Origin: Sternotherus odoratus
Lineage: Eukaryota; Chordata; Testudines; Kinosternidae
Assembly: GCA_032164245.1 (NCBI GenBank)
Contig: JAVMKO010000004.1
Location: 35,565,626-35,629,625, forward strand
Length of the DNA: 64,000 bases
Direction: 5' to 3'
Translations under genes and position numbers: made by a program
The notes under the pieces: generated by a model
The model's input: only the letters and a program-made list of their open reading frames with translations
What the model was told of the DNA's origin: nothing
Databases searched by the model: none
Part shown: positions 34,763 through 47,849 of the stretch, one piece after another
Layout of the letters: each line of letters opens with the position of its first letter
How positions within the stretch are numbered: position 1 is the stretch's first letter

Positions 34763-37700
34763 ATTCCAGATAAAAATCACTCAATATATATTCAATAATG
34801 TCTCAAAAAAAGGAAACATTTTATATTTAAAGCATGATTCCCAATACGAATTTTTTTATTCTTAACATGTCAGAATAACAAAAAATTAATTTAGAAAGCT
34901 ATGCAAGTCAGTAAATGAATCCCTTCATTTCCAAAGTTGACTGTCAAATTGAGGGTAGGTCATTTGATTTTAAGCTTGTTTTGCATCACTGAGTTTCTCA
35001 CAAAATGTTAAGCCCTGAGAGTATACTAAAATGAAAAATGTATTTTAATTATTTTCCATGAGTTAAACAAAGGGACTTTAAACTGTGTCTTTGTTGCTAC
35101 AGTTTTCCATGCATGAAATTTTGAGAACTGTACATTACAGAAGCAAGCAAGGGGAAGAAATTACCCAAATATATATTTAGCCTCCCTATCCTGCAAAGGC
35201 TTAAGGACATCCATAATTTTACACACAGTAGTCCCATAGAAATCAGTGTGTTAAACTCCACACATACATATCACTTTGTAGGATGGAAGTCTGAGTTCCC
35301 AGTGTTTGTAATGAAAGATAAGCAAGATCATTGATAGTGCATGTAAGGGAGTACAGCAGAATTGGTGCAGTATTTTTATTATGAGTTACAATCATAATAT
35401 TTTTATATTTATAACTACGATGAGTTAATTTTGCTTTCCACAGTAGCATTAAGTCAATGTAAAATAAACAAATAAATGCATGGAATGAAATCTTTGCCAT
35501 GTCCATCACACAAATACATCCATTTATAAGTATCAGTTAATAACTGAAACTCATTATCTTGTACTTCAAGTCATATAACATATTGTTTAATCTAAGTAAA
35601 AAAGATACATTCAAGTAGTTTTGTGTGCTCTATTATAAATTTTTATTTTAAGGCCAGACTGGGAAACTGTAAACACATGGTCTGAACTCCTGCATAGCAT
35701 AGGCCATTGTCCTTTCTTAAATTAATTCCTGATCAAGTCCAATCACCATTGTTGAACTCAATTATATCTTTCAGAAAAAGATCTGATCTTAATTAAAATA
35801 TTTCCAGTGATGCAAAGCCCATCATCGTGAGCTGAGTAATGAAGCCTCTGAGTTCTCATGTCACTAGTCTTGACCTGAGATTTTACAATAATCACAAGGG
35901 GGGGTTAATGTGGTCGAGGATACTTCGTGCTGGTTTGGGCATGTCTTCTAAAGGAAAGGAGCCTTTTCCACCACATTTTTGCATAATGGAAGCATGCACA
36001 AATTTAGCATCAGCAATGCTAACCTGAACATTCAATTTTTTTTTCATTAAAATAAGAAGCAACTTATGTGCTTCATGTTTAGAATATTGTTTCCGATGAA
36101 GCAATTTCTGTGTTTCTGATGAAGATGTGTATAGCCAGTGCACTAACAAGTGGTCTCATCTTTTATACTTAAATTAAAGTATAGCTTTATCTATGACTAA
36201 GTTATTCACAAAATCCATGCCCTCCCATGTATTAATTTACACAATACTACTTACTAAAGGAATTTTCTTTATCGCTTTCATGGTCTAGTGCCAAACGATA
36301 GCTCATCATTTTTCAATAGATGTTTTTACACTAAAGGAATTAGGAGTGATAGTCCTTATTAGACAGATAAACAGTGCTACTGGGCAAATACAAACCAGTA
36401 CTGTGAAATGGAAGATAAGCAATGAAAATGATTAATGTTGTAACTCATTGGACATTCAATTATTTAAGAGAGAGGACTGTAGACTGTTTGCTTTTTTATG
36501 CTTGAATGATGGCTGGGAGTGACAAAAATTGTTTGGCTACAGAGATGCATGAGCATCTTGTACAGGATCATTTTAAAAACACATCCAGATGGTGCAACCA
36601 TAAGGGACCTGAGGCACATTAGGCACTACAACACACAACCAACTCAAACACTGTCAGAGTTCACAGAAACATTAGTACTTTTAGGAGAATCCAATTCATC
36701 TTCACACCCTAACAAAACAAAACAAAACAAACATTCATATTTGTGATGAACTAAGGCCCAAATCTTGGTCCTAACAAAGTCAGTGGTTAAATTCCACATT
36801 GACACTGATGGCACCAGGATTTGGCCATCAGACCCAAATCTTATTCCTTTCTCTACCAGAATGCAGAACTGAAAGAGCAGTGGAACCAGTGTAGTTTCAC
36901 TTGCAGAGGGGCAGGAAATAGATCCTGTGGAGGAGAGGGGTGGCTTTTGTGGACTAAAACTCAGTTTTGCAGAGGCTTCACTGATGGTAATATTTATGGG
37001 GCTAGGCAGGTAATACCACAGGTATGGTCAGTAAATCCAAGGTTAAGTGGATTTATCACCAGCCAAATCTCTGTATATAAGGCTATATTAGCATCCTATA
37101 CTCTAGGCATTGGATGAGAGCTGGATCACTCACAGAATACCTTTTGTGCATAGACCATTTACTTGGGTTTGCACAATTATGGCATTTGATCTTCTGATAA
37201 TACAGAAAAAATAATAGCAAATGTGGTTCCTTGGCTATTTGCCATATGCAGACCTTCTGGTGGGAAAAAAAAACATATTAGGGCCAGAAGGCTAAATCCT
37301 GCTTCCACTTACTTACAGACCTTTCCCCTGACATTAATATCTAATGGACTACTCACATGAGCAATGACTACTCAGGGGAATAAAGTACTGCAGAAGCACT
37401 ATGTTTTACACAGATTGTCCCAAAATTCCCTAGGGAATTAAGGGCCTCTGAATCCAGAGCCTATTGAAATCAATTATAGTCTTTTCTGTTGACTTCACTG
37501 GGTTTTGGATCAGGCTCTAAATAAGATGGATGGTAGTACTGCAGAAAACAGTACAGACATTTTATGGTAAATACGTTAAAACATTCAGTCAGGAGGCAAA
37601 TAACAGAGGGAGAGAGAAATTAGGAAACATAAAACAGGGTATGCATTTGTAGAGATATATAATTTATGCCTCAAGGGAGCTGTGAAACACAGAACTGAAG

Positions 37701-39069
37701 TCCAAGTGACTCTAGCATCCAAGACGTGTACATATCTTTGTGACCGCACACACTGTTCATTATTCAACTTGCACAATGGCATTTTTGTTTTAATTTATAT
37801 CAGGGACAAAATAATATGGAATACATATTTGAAAAAGCTTTTTAAATTGTATGCAAGACTACTTTTAACTAGTATTCTTTTTTATGTAGTAATTACTTTA
37901 ATTCTTTTTCTTTTTCTATCATTATACATGAATTTCATTACACTATCTCTGTGGGGATGCACAATGGTTCACTTTGAGTTTCACAATAATTCCATACAGT
38001 GATTGCATTCATGAGAATAATCAGCCCCTTCATTACCCCTTCATTAACCTTTAACCCTCAGTTTCCTATTTCCTGCATATCTGTCACAGGAATGCAACTC
38101 TATGGTCACTTTTGCATCATAATACTAGCACTCGGCTGCTGTATTCAGCTAAAATAAAAGGAAACTAAATCGCAGACTTTTGAACTCCTTAGGAACCGAA
38201 ATACTGTAATAGGAATGAAGAAGTGAATACTATCGATTAATGAATGAATAATGATAAAGACCAGAATAGAACTGTGCATGAAGATGACCAAAAAATAACT
38301 CTGCATATGCCAGAAGTGGTATTAGAAAAAATAGCTTGAGTAAGAGGAAGGAAGAGGAAAACAAAACAATAACCCCACAGCCAAATATTTTAAATTTTTC
38401 AACTTATTTTAACACAATAATATGTAAAATAAGAACCAAAGCTGATTTGAAAGGGCTGCTTTTCTAACCGGCACCTGTATACACCTTCAAAACTGATTTG
38501 CTTCCAGAAGCATTACCCATTTAAAGTCCATTAAAACGATCATTCAAAGTCACACAACAGGCTGGTCTTATATTTCTCATGTCAAGGCCTGATCTTGCAA
38601 ACATTTAGGCCTCTTGTGTCCCCCTGTGCCTGTCCACATGCAGTTGCAGGGTCAAGGGCTTACTTACGTCAGTAGTCCCACTGAGCCCAGTTTCTACTCA
38701 CTTCTCCCCTAGCTGCTCCCTGCAGAAGCGTCTTGTCCTCAGTTCCTGTGTGTCCCCAAGTATCCACAGTTGCTATGTGGATAGCTCTGATCCACAGAGT
38801 GGATGGGGATGAGGTGGGCGGCTTACTCCCTCAAACCCTATATAATTATTAACAGTAGATGTAGTCTTTTTAGTTGGAAGTCACATGCTGAATGCGCTTG
38901 TCTGTATCAGACCATCATAAAACATTGTACACATTGCTTAAGCATATGTTTGTTTCATACTAGATTTCAAGTTGTATGAGATTACACTACATAGTGGAAT
39001 AGCATTCCATAAATATCTAGACAGTTGTGTATCTTAAGGCTGCTGTTTTCTGATCAGATTCTGTAGGTG
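34763..39069. other. Gene-free stretch with small dispersed repeats
   Basis: No gene recognised. Copies of the short near-palindromic dispersed family can be seen at 36750-36830 ('acattgacactgatgg'), 37280-37400 ('actactcacatgagc'), 37445-37520 ('tgttgacttcactggg') and 38585-38700. A 'caaaacaaaacaaaacaaac' run lies near 36715. Open frames of up to 106 codons show nothing recognisable. Confidence 0.5.
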
Positions 39070-39357
39070 CAGTGTTGCCAACTCTCATGATTTTATCTGG
39101 AGTCTTTCAATATTTGGCATTTTATTTTAAAGACCCAGCTCCTGAAGTCAAGTAATCAGGTGAAAATCTCAGGTTTAATTTTAAAAATAAGTTTCTAGGC
39201 CTTCTTGGGTTGTGGAGAAAACCTTGAAAACGTTAACTGAGTAACTTACAGGCTCAGAAACCAGAAGAAAATTGCTATATATCAGGATTATAGGACAATC
39301 TCAGGATTTTTTTAGTCCTGACTCAGGATTTTTAAACAGCTGAGACTGGCAATACTG
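39070..39357. mobile_element. hAT-like MITE, 288 bp
   Basis: The ends are CAGTGTTGCCAACTCTCATG (left) and AGACTGGCAATACTG (right; complement CAGTATTGCCAGTCT). These match a hAT-type terminal repeat with the CAGTG start. Internal words ('ctcaggtttaattttaaaa', 'ctaggccttcttgggttg', 'tcaggattttt') fit a repeat well known from turtles. I could not find an 8-bp target duplication, so the flanks have decayed or the exact ends are off by a few bases. No coding capacity. Confidence 0.65.
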
Positions 39358-42300
39358 TGCTTCTCAAAAGTACAAGAGAAAGCATGAATGATTTGTGAAT
39401 GTCACCTGAACCCAGAGATGGATCACTGCATTCCAATAGATGTGGTTTTGATCTATGACACTATTTATAAACCACGGCAGCATTTATTCCTAGCTACTAT
39501 TTCTTTTCCCTTTATTTCAATCTCCTTTTCTGCCACTAATCCACCTCTCTCCTCTTCTTCAGGGTTGCTGATCCAACTATTCCCTCTCTCCCTCCTCTCC
39601 AGCTGCTGTGCTTTTCTATTACATTCCTTGGCGGCCTCAGAAGCTGTGAAGTTGTATATTCTATTAAAAATCTGTATTGGAAATTCATAACATATCCCTG
39701 GTAAAGTTATTATAACAGAAAATTTCCACTCTAGATCTTCTGCCTGATAGCTCTAATAGGAACATCTTGCTGGCCACAGGTGTTAGAGATCCTGGCCACA
39801 TTAGGGTTTGTAACCATATGTGAACCAGTTTTCAAACAAACACAATTGTTATGTAGTTTACATCCATACCTGCAGGTAACAGGGTTGCAATGTGTTACAA
39901 CTGTGCTCATAAACCACACTTTAGACTTGGTACCGCATAAATATCATGTTGATGAATGATTTATTTATTGGTCATTGGTATCTAACCGATGGCTCAGAAG
40001 CACCATCCCTCCATCTGCCTCGCACTACTTTCCGCTGCAGTCCCAGTGGCAGCTCCAATGTGAGCGCTGAGTGATCTGAGTGGCTGCTATCTTTTCCTGG
40101 CATAACTGCTCAACAGCACACAACTTGTAGTACAGGGAAGCCTGGAGAGAGCATCTCTGGCTGATCCATTACCTGTTTCCTTGCCAGGTTATGGAATCCC
40201 AAAGACAGAAGGATAGGAATGTGACTAGCTATGCCTGAGCCTAATGACTAAGTCTAATGACTCCCTTCTCTCACTGTTTAATGAAGTATTCATGCAGGCC
40301 TGATCCAAAGCTCACTGAAGTAAATGGAAAACATTCCATTGACTTCATTGAGCTTTGGACTAGGCCCAAGTATGGACCACTGAGTCTAAAGGAGTTTTGC
40401 TATTGATTTCTGTGGAGCAGGATTGCAGGCCTATCATCATACATTCAAAGCATTTTTAGCATGAACCTGATATACAATAAACCTGTACCATGCATATCAT
40501 TGGATCCAGGCCTTTTCTGGAATTTGAGGTGCAGTCTGGCAAGATGGGGCAATGCAATAGCAATAATGTTGTTCAAATGTGTAGTTAAATGAATAATTAA
40601 TACATTCAAAATATTCACAGTGAAATGTGAAATTACCTGAAGTCTGAGTCACAGTAAGCTTCAAAATCTCTTACGTCCTTTTTTCTTTCCAATTTGCCAT
40701 GTTTATGAATTTTTTACTTGCAAAAGACCCACTGTAACCCCCAAAATGAGTAAAATCCAAACAGAGCTAATTTTTTAATTCAAAATTCAGTATGTTTGAA
40801 ATGTGGTATTGTATATTTTAAATGAAAAAATACTTGCTTCATCAAATTTTTCAGTTCAGAGAAAGTTAAGGGACACAAGTATGAAATATTTAAATTTTCC
40901 CATTTTGCACAGTTACAATAACCATTTAATGTTGAGGATAACTTCACTTTCCTCATTTGAGACTTTTTTAACAGTGAAGCCAAAGCTTTTGTCCATAATT
41001 TTAATAGTATATCTTTTAAAAGTACAATAGTTTTTAAGATTGTTTTGATAAGCTTAAAAAATGTTGTGTTTATTAACTGGATATCAGTAAAGATTTATCC
41101 AATTATCAGGGACTTTTTCCTGCTCCTTGATTTACCCAGTGTGTGTGCCCTATGATTTAATGCAGTTGCAATTCAAACAGATATTAGCCTGTTTTTTGTA
41201 ACAGCGCTACCTGGTAAATCAAGATGGAGAAATGCCCAGCTGAATCAGCAACTGTGCTAAGGTGTCCTAGCTGAAAGTTGCTTTTTGCACTTCTTATATA
41301 TAATTTTTAGTTCAATATGCAGCAAACTGCCCAGAACTTCACTTAATCAAAAAGACAAATTTCCCTGTATTGAAAAGAGACGTGCCTATATACAAATTCT
41401 GCTAACAATCAATATGCCGTTTACTATTAAAAACAGACACTCCAGTGTTTGACATTTGTATACAAAGCAGTAAAGATTGAGTCACAGACTGAGCTGACCT
41501 TTTAGAGAGGCCGGGACTCAGCTGCACCCAGGTGAAAGGAATAAGTTCTGGAGTCACATGAAAGAAGATGGTGATTAGAGCCAGGCCTGTGAGGATATAA
41601 AGGGCAGCCTGATTTCAGAAATTATGTTAGGGATAAGAAGTGAGGCTCAGGCTCTTCTGGGCTTCTAGGAAGATGGTCTGAGAGCTGAGGTCTGGCAGCA
41701 GACTAGAAAGGCTGGAAATCAGTCAGTGAGAGGAAAGTCCTAATAGGAGAGAGTAGAGAAGTTTGCCTCAAGTCCCAAGGGTGGACCTGGGGAGTGAAAC
41801 CAGCAGGGAGTAGATAGCCTCCTCCAGAAAACCCCTGATCGGGGAGAGGACATGATATATAAATAGAACTTACATTACACTATTTAATGGGGAAGAGATG
41901 AAACTCAGTCCCCGAAGTGCTGAAATTCTGTGGCTGCTGAGAGTAGACCAGCCCGTGAGTTGTCCTAGGTTGAATTCTGCCCTCATTGAAGGAATTCTCT
42001 GTGACAGCCTGCTCCTCGGGAGAATAGAATGGTGGTGACAGCAGAGGGATGGGACCAATGGGCCCACAAACTCTGTGGAGTCACTGCTCTATAAATCCAT
42101 GTAGAGGCAAAAATGGCCCAAGGCAGTGATTGAGGATTATGTTCCACAGATGCACTCATTCATGGTGTAGCATGAGGCCTGCTTCCTCAGGCTATCCAGA
42201 ATTTCAGCCTCAATACAAAAGATCAAAAGCAGGACTCATTTGTACAGTGAAGGGTTGTGCATCTGCTGTGTTTGTCCTTTTTGTTGACGCTAGTTTGTTT

Positions 42301-44199
42301 TTTTTCACTTTAGAATAATAAACAATACAACCACTTCTGTCATAAACCAAGATATGGAATTGGAAACATAAGAGAACAAAGTCCTAATTGTAAATATCTG
42401 AGTTTTATGTGCCACATATAAGAGAGAATTTCTCTCATGACCCAAATCATGCATGGAATAAAAACTTCAAAATGATGAGAGAGGGCCACTATATGAAAGC
42501 CACATTTCTCCAACAAAATATTTGCATAATCATAAACATGCCAGGAATTCACTGTAGTTCAAATACAGCATAGTTATGAACAGAATAATTAAATTACAAT
42601 TTTAAATATGTGAACTATCAACAGTGTAATATAAATGACACTCTACACTGGGAATATTGATGATGGGTTTTGTATTAGTCAACAAAACAAAATCTTCCTA
42701 AAGCTCTGCGTATTTTCCAGTCCTTAATATCACATTCTTTAGTAGAACACTCCCCTGGCCTTGCCTAATTCTTATTCCTGAGCAATTCACTTCACAGCTC
42801 CACTGGGCAGCATCTTCAAACATATCTCCCCAAGAGTTCCCTGTAAAGATTTTTTTTTTTTAGGTCATTAGTGTATCTTCCTTAATTTAGCCTATTGTCA
42901 GAAAATGACATGTTTCCATTCATATCTTTGCTTGGTTGTCAAATAAAAGCATAACCATGTTGCCAAGCAACATGCTGCTGTAGCTCCAGCTACCACTTGA
43001 TCCTACTGCAATTTGCACAGCTGATGGCTTTCAATCATTGGAGCTGTGTGACTTAAAACTAATTCCTCAAGAGTGAGGGGGGAGAGAAGCTGAAGTACTA
43101 TCAAAGGCATTGGGGCTGAGAGAGAGGAGACAAATTGAAATGGTAGAAATTTAAGAAGAAAAATGTTAACGAATGGAGTTGGGGAGAGAGGAAGGAGGCA
43201 ACCGTATTTATGGTCTAAAAAACGGGGGAGAAAGAGTGGGAATAATTCACTGAGCTGATTGAGCAATACATTCCAAATCTTATGTCAAATCAAAGAGAAA
43301 AAGAACACTGTGAATCTATATTCTGTGGGATTCAGTTCTTTATTTTCATGTCTGTTTTCTCTATACATAATAACCATGGGGGTTTCTCAATATTGAAGAA
43401 TAAGTACACACACACACACCCCAACACAGGAAAACTGTCAGATAGCTCAAGTCACAAAATATAAGGAGATTCTGGGAGTATGGGTTCATACTGGTCTATG
43501 TAACAAATGAATATGAGCCAATGGCTATCTGAGCTCCCATTTGTTCAGGTAACAAAACAACCATACACATTCATAGGAACATAGTGCAATGCACATCAGG
43601 GACGCAGAGGTTGCCACACCAAAAATTCACAGACATGAGAAAGGAGGAAGAGTTAAAAAGGGGGAAAAACAGGGAGATCTTCAATATTGCATATGAGATA
43701 CAAAAGACACTCTTGGGGAAAAAAAGAGAGAGAGCAGTTGGCAGCATCTCTGCAGCGGATAGTTGACTTTTAAAAAAAGAAATACCCAGGAAAATTGCAT
43801 AATAAAGCAGCAAAGCTTTAGGAACATTTCACAACAAAACATTACCGAAAACACTATGAAAGTTGACTAGGTTCAGGTTTGAACATGGACACGACAGAAC
43901 TTTTACATCTTTTATCACAACTTACAACATTTTTCCTATCTCTGGACTTGTACAGATTTGTCAAGTTTTATTTTGATTTGGAAATGAAACCCGTGACATT
44001 TGGTCATATTGCTAGAGCCAGAAAACCTACAGAATCTTGGGAAACCTTGCAAACAATTTGTAGTTCATGCTCAGCAGAACTCACTGGTGTCATTTTGAAT
44101 TTCAGATTCTCTAGGTTAGAAGAAACTCAAAATTTATACTGTAAGTCAAGATAAAACTTGGCAAACGGAAGAGGATTTTAAAAGTTCATCAAAGTTATG
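39358..44199. other. Gene-free stretch
   Basis: No gene recognised. A clean near-palindrome of the dispersed family lies at 40295-40370 ('cctgatccaaagctcac' against 'gagctttggactaggcc'). The region 41480-42080 is purine-rich and contains a TATA-like 'ggatataaagggcagcc' at about 41593, which hints at an old LTR on plus that I could not delimit. A CA run lies at 43410-43420. The open frames up to about 100 codons show no domain. Confidence 0.45.
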
Positions 44200-44459
44200 C
44201 CTTGTCTACACTGGGGGTGGAGGGTAAGTTGACCCCTAAGTTATGCAACTCCAGCTATGTGAATAACATAGCTGGAGTCGATGTAGCTTAGGTCAGCTTA
44301 CTGCAGTGTGTACACCATGCTGGGTCATCAGGAGATGCTCTCCCACCGACTTACCTTACTCTTCTCTTTCCCATGAGGTACCACAGTCCAAAGGAGAGTG
44401 ATCTGTGGTTGATTTAGTGCATCAATCACCACAGCGTCGATCCCCAGTAGAGCAGACAT
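44200..44459. mobile_element. Hairpin MITE, copy 1 of a family
   Basis: It starts 'ccttgtctacactgggggtg'. Perfect 13-bp arms ACTCCAGCTATGT / ACATAGCTGGAGT (44248-44260 and 44266-44278) enclose a 5-base loop, and a looser second palindrome surrounds 'gatttagtgcatcaatcac' (44410-44430). Blocks such as 'gctctcccaccgactta' and 'gcgtcgatccccagtag' correspond, in inverted order, to blocks in the copy at 63226, so the two are one family. It has no coding content and no target duplication that I could confirm. Confidence 0.6.
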
Positions 44460-47327
44460 GCCTTTGGATGGTGGACCTGAACTAAAATATTGGACAAAAC
44501 CCCTCACATTTAATGGAAGATTGGATGTAGATCAGGGGACAAACTATAAGACTGATCCAAGCCAGAATATCAGATGCACACTCCTAATATTCTGGGGATT
44601 GATTATGTATCAAAACTCTACTACCTATGCAAAGGAAATATGATAGGATTAACACCATTCTACATTTGAGCTTAATAGTTATGATCAGAATTTTACTGAT
44701 GCAAGACCAATTACATCCAGACACTATAAATCTAGTAAATCAATTAATTGTGATGCATTTCTGGTCTAGTTGTTTGAACACATTACTGGTAATGGGAAAC
44801 TCCTGTATTTACTGACTTTGATGGAATCATTCACGGTAACAGGCATTATGAAAGACTGTGTTTCATAAGATCAGGTCCTAAGTGGCTAGATAGCAGCAAT
44901 ATTTTGGAAACTAAAGAGCTTCCTGACTGTCAAATTGAAAGAGGATCCATATTTTGTCCATGTATATTAAAGAGGAAATTAAAAATAGTGTCCTATTGTA
45001 TAATACTAAACATATAATTTATTCATCTGTAACCTAAGCAGAAAAATATCTAGATTCTTGTATGTTAGAGTTCCATGCTTGTGATTATTAGTCATATCAA
45101 TATTTGTATTTGTTGGTATTAGTTTAATATTGCTAATATATTGTTACCAGTAACAATTTGCCTGATTTTGCAACTCTTATGCACATTTAGGAGTACTTAA
45201 TGAAAAGAGTAGTCCCTTTCACATCAATGAGCATCTTTACATGAGTAATAGCTACTCATCAAGAAGAAGGAGGGTAGAACTGATCCTATTGATATTATTT
45301 CTGTTATTACTGAACCTCTAAACCTGAGCTTTTTTCCAACATCTTCATTATAAATACTGTGCCCGCTCTAGCCAAGACTTTAGGCCTCAGCCAAGCACTG
45401 ACAAATTCATTGCTGGAAACCAGTCTGTTTTACTTGTATGTTAGTATGGTGTGACATACTGGGGTGCAACAACCTGTAACTCCTCTGACTTTTGCCAGTC
45501 ACCACACTTGATGTTCACTTAAAATTGTTATACCAGTGCTTAAAGTGTAACTCTAATTTGAAAGAGCAAGCTATATAAAAACCCTGCTCACTGAGCCACT
45601 GTGACATTCTGGCTATCACTAAGTCCAGCTTGCCTGGCTCCATGGTAACATTATTATAGTGTTTCAGGAGTTCACATTTGTTACAGAATTGGTGAAATCT
45701 AAATTACAGAACATGCCACCAATGTGGGGTGTCTGCCCTGCTTCTTGACAGTCTGCCCTGAAGTTGGTATTCACAGTCATGAACCACTCCAGAAAGCATG
45801 ACAAATATATATTGCACACAATTTAATATATCAAAAGACAAGAAAATTGCTTTAAAAAAAATAATACATTAAACTGACTGGCACCGATCTCTTTTACATG
45901 CAGAATAAGGAAAGGGGAAGCAACTTTCAGTGTGAAATATGAAGACCCTTGCATAATTTTTAATTAGTAAAATCTATCCTTGTTTATCTTGAACAATTAT
46001 ACTTTATGTGGCTCAGTCAGAATATAATATAAGATTTGCATGGATAATAATGCATATTGCAACTGGTGGAACTTCTAGAACAAAGAAGATTAAATCCCTG
46101 AAGATGAGTTGCTAGAGAATGGGAGAAGAGTAAAATAACATAATAATTAAAAAAAAAACCTCTTTAAAGCAATTGAGGGTGAGCTCCAAATTGGGGATAT
46201 CCTGGGATAGCTGCTCCCTAGAACTAGATCACTGAAGTGCAGAGGTTTGCAGATTCAAGTTTGACACAATTACATCAGAGTGTTACACATTTGTCCAAAT
46301 TAAAAAGCCAAAGCAGCTTAGCTCTAACTATTGATGCAAACCATCTTGCAAAATTAACTCAGTCTGTTTCCCCTAGGCCTAATTCTCAATATAAAATTAG
46401 ATCCTACAATGAGGTAATTGTTTCTAAAGGGAAAAACATATGAGCTATATTCAAGTTCGGAGCTCCCTTTCCCCATTCATTGTTCTACAGAACTGACTTT
46501 CATACATGCTAAGCAAGTCAAAAGGGCTGGGTGGCTGTCGAAGTGTGACCACCTGTGGAAGTCTGAGAGCATTTGTACAGAGGGGATGGGAAGCATTTAG
46601 GTTCATAATTTCATTTAATCTCCAGCTGCAAAGCCCACTCTGCTTCCAGAACATTAAGCTGTAATGTAAGTAATTTTATATCATTTTTAGCCACTGCTGT
46701 TCTTGCACCTGCATTCAGATGTTGAGACATCAAAGGGAATATATGAAGGTAGGGGGAACAGAGTAGTAAATTTAGGGATTTGCTTATTCATGTAAATCAT
46801 CTCAGGTATGGCCTCTTTCTTTGATGTAGCCACCATGGCATAAGGTTGTAGGGTCATGGTTAAGCTGGAAAACTGTTTCTCATGCTGCTATATTTATCTT
46901 CTTCACAAACAAAATTTCAGCACAGTACTGCTTTTTTCCTTCCCATTTATCCCTTCAGTATTTTGCATATATGGTATTTGTTATTCTGATATCTATATGT
47001 CTGATGAGCAAACTGTTTGGCTTTCAAAACAGTTGAAAATAATAATAATGCTGTTCTGAGCATTATTAAACATCTGGTCTCTTATTGGTGCCTGAACTCT
47101 AAAAACTATTCCCATAATTGGGGGTAAGTTCCATAGTATGGAACCAAAGTTGCTAAAGGACTATGGCTCAAACAAACTAAAAGCCCAATCCTGCAAGTTC
47201 CTACTCACACGAGCAGTCTTTACTCATCCCTGAAGCCAGTGGTACAATTCACAAGAGTAAAGACTAGCTTCATAACTACTTTTTCCAGAATTGGTCCTTA
47301 AGTGATCATGATTCTGACCTGTGGGAG
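44460..47327. other. Gene-free stretch with small repeats
   Basis: No gene recognised. Dispersed-family pieces lie at 45165-45290 and 47180-47300 ('ctactcacacgagcag', 'ccagtggtacaattcac'). The stretch 45450-45620 starts 'tgtgacatactggggtg' and has a TATA-like 'ctatataaaaaccctg' at about 45569, so it may be an LTR fragment. This is weak. Confidence 0.45.
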
Positions 47328-47341
47328 ACTTTAATGTTGCA

Positions 47342-47560
47342 AGAATCAGAGAGGTAGCCGTGTTAGTCTGGAATAGCAGAGTTAACAAAGTCCTGTGGCA
47401 CCTTAAAGACTAACTATAAAGTTTTGAAGCATAAGCTTTCGTGGGCTAATACCCACTTCGTCGGATGCAAGCTTGAATCCGACGAAGTGGGTATTAGCCC
47501 ACGAAAGCTTATGCTTCAAAACTTTATAGTTAGTCTTTAAGGTGCCACAGGACTTTGTTA
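47342..47560 (+). mobile_element. Penelope-like insertion built on an 85-bp inverted repeat
   Basis: It is flanked by perfect 14-bp target duplications, ACTTTAATGTTGCA (47328-47341 and 47561-47574). After the 'gaggtagccgtgttagtctg' start comes a left arm (47381-47465), a 12-base spacer (47466-47477) and a right arm (47478-47562). The arms are exact complements over all 85 bases by my reading; the last two bases of the right arm overlap the target duplication. Each arm carries a hammerhead-like core. On plus it reads CCGACGA, a GUGGGU/GCCCAC stem, GAAA, a GC-UUAU-GC hairpin and then U. On the minus strand the left arm gives the same. No protein is encoded. Assignment to Penelope-like elements rests on the shared motifs with the copy at 32786. 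Confidence 0.85.
47478..47527 (+). ncRNA. Hammerhead-ribozyme-like motif
   Basis: The order of parts is that of a type I hammerhead: a CUGANGA-like box (here CCGACGA, with C where the invariant U4 should be), stem II of GUGGG/CCCAC with a short loop, GAAA, and a minimal stem III A-GC-UUAU-GC-U placing a U at the cleavage position. One extra A sits between the first box and stem II. The U-to-C change and the extra base make activity doubtful here. Stem I pairing is not obvious. Hammerheads are established parts of Penelope-like retroelements, and that supports the reading. Confidence 0.5.
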
Positions 47561-47574
47561 ACTTTAATGTTGCA

Positions 47575-47849
47575 GACCTTGTTTATGTTATAGCATACTA
47601 GACATCCTCTATTTAAGCACAGCAACTCACATATGCCTAGATTTGGATTCACAAAGCCAAGGGAAAATAGTAGTTAAAAGGTATATTTCAGGAACAAGAT
47701 TTCAAGGCCATTTCCTCCCTTTTCCTCCCTCCCCCTCCCCGCAGAGTACTGTCCCAGGCTGTAGGGACTCCAGGCTCTGAAATTGAGACCTAGATAGATA
47801 TGTCTGGATATAAACATAGTTATATCTGTATTTCAAAACTAGTGCTGTG
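47575..47849. other. No gene recognised
   Basis: A short unique stretch with a CT-rich patch at 47715-47745. Nothing recognised. Confidence 0.5.
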
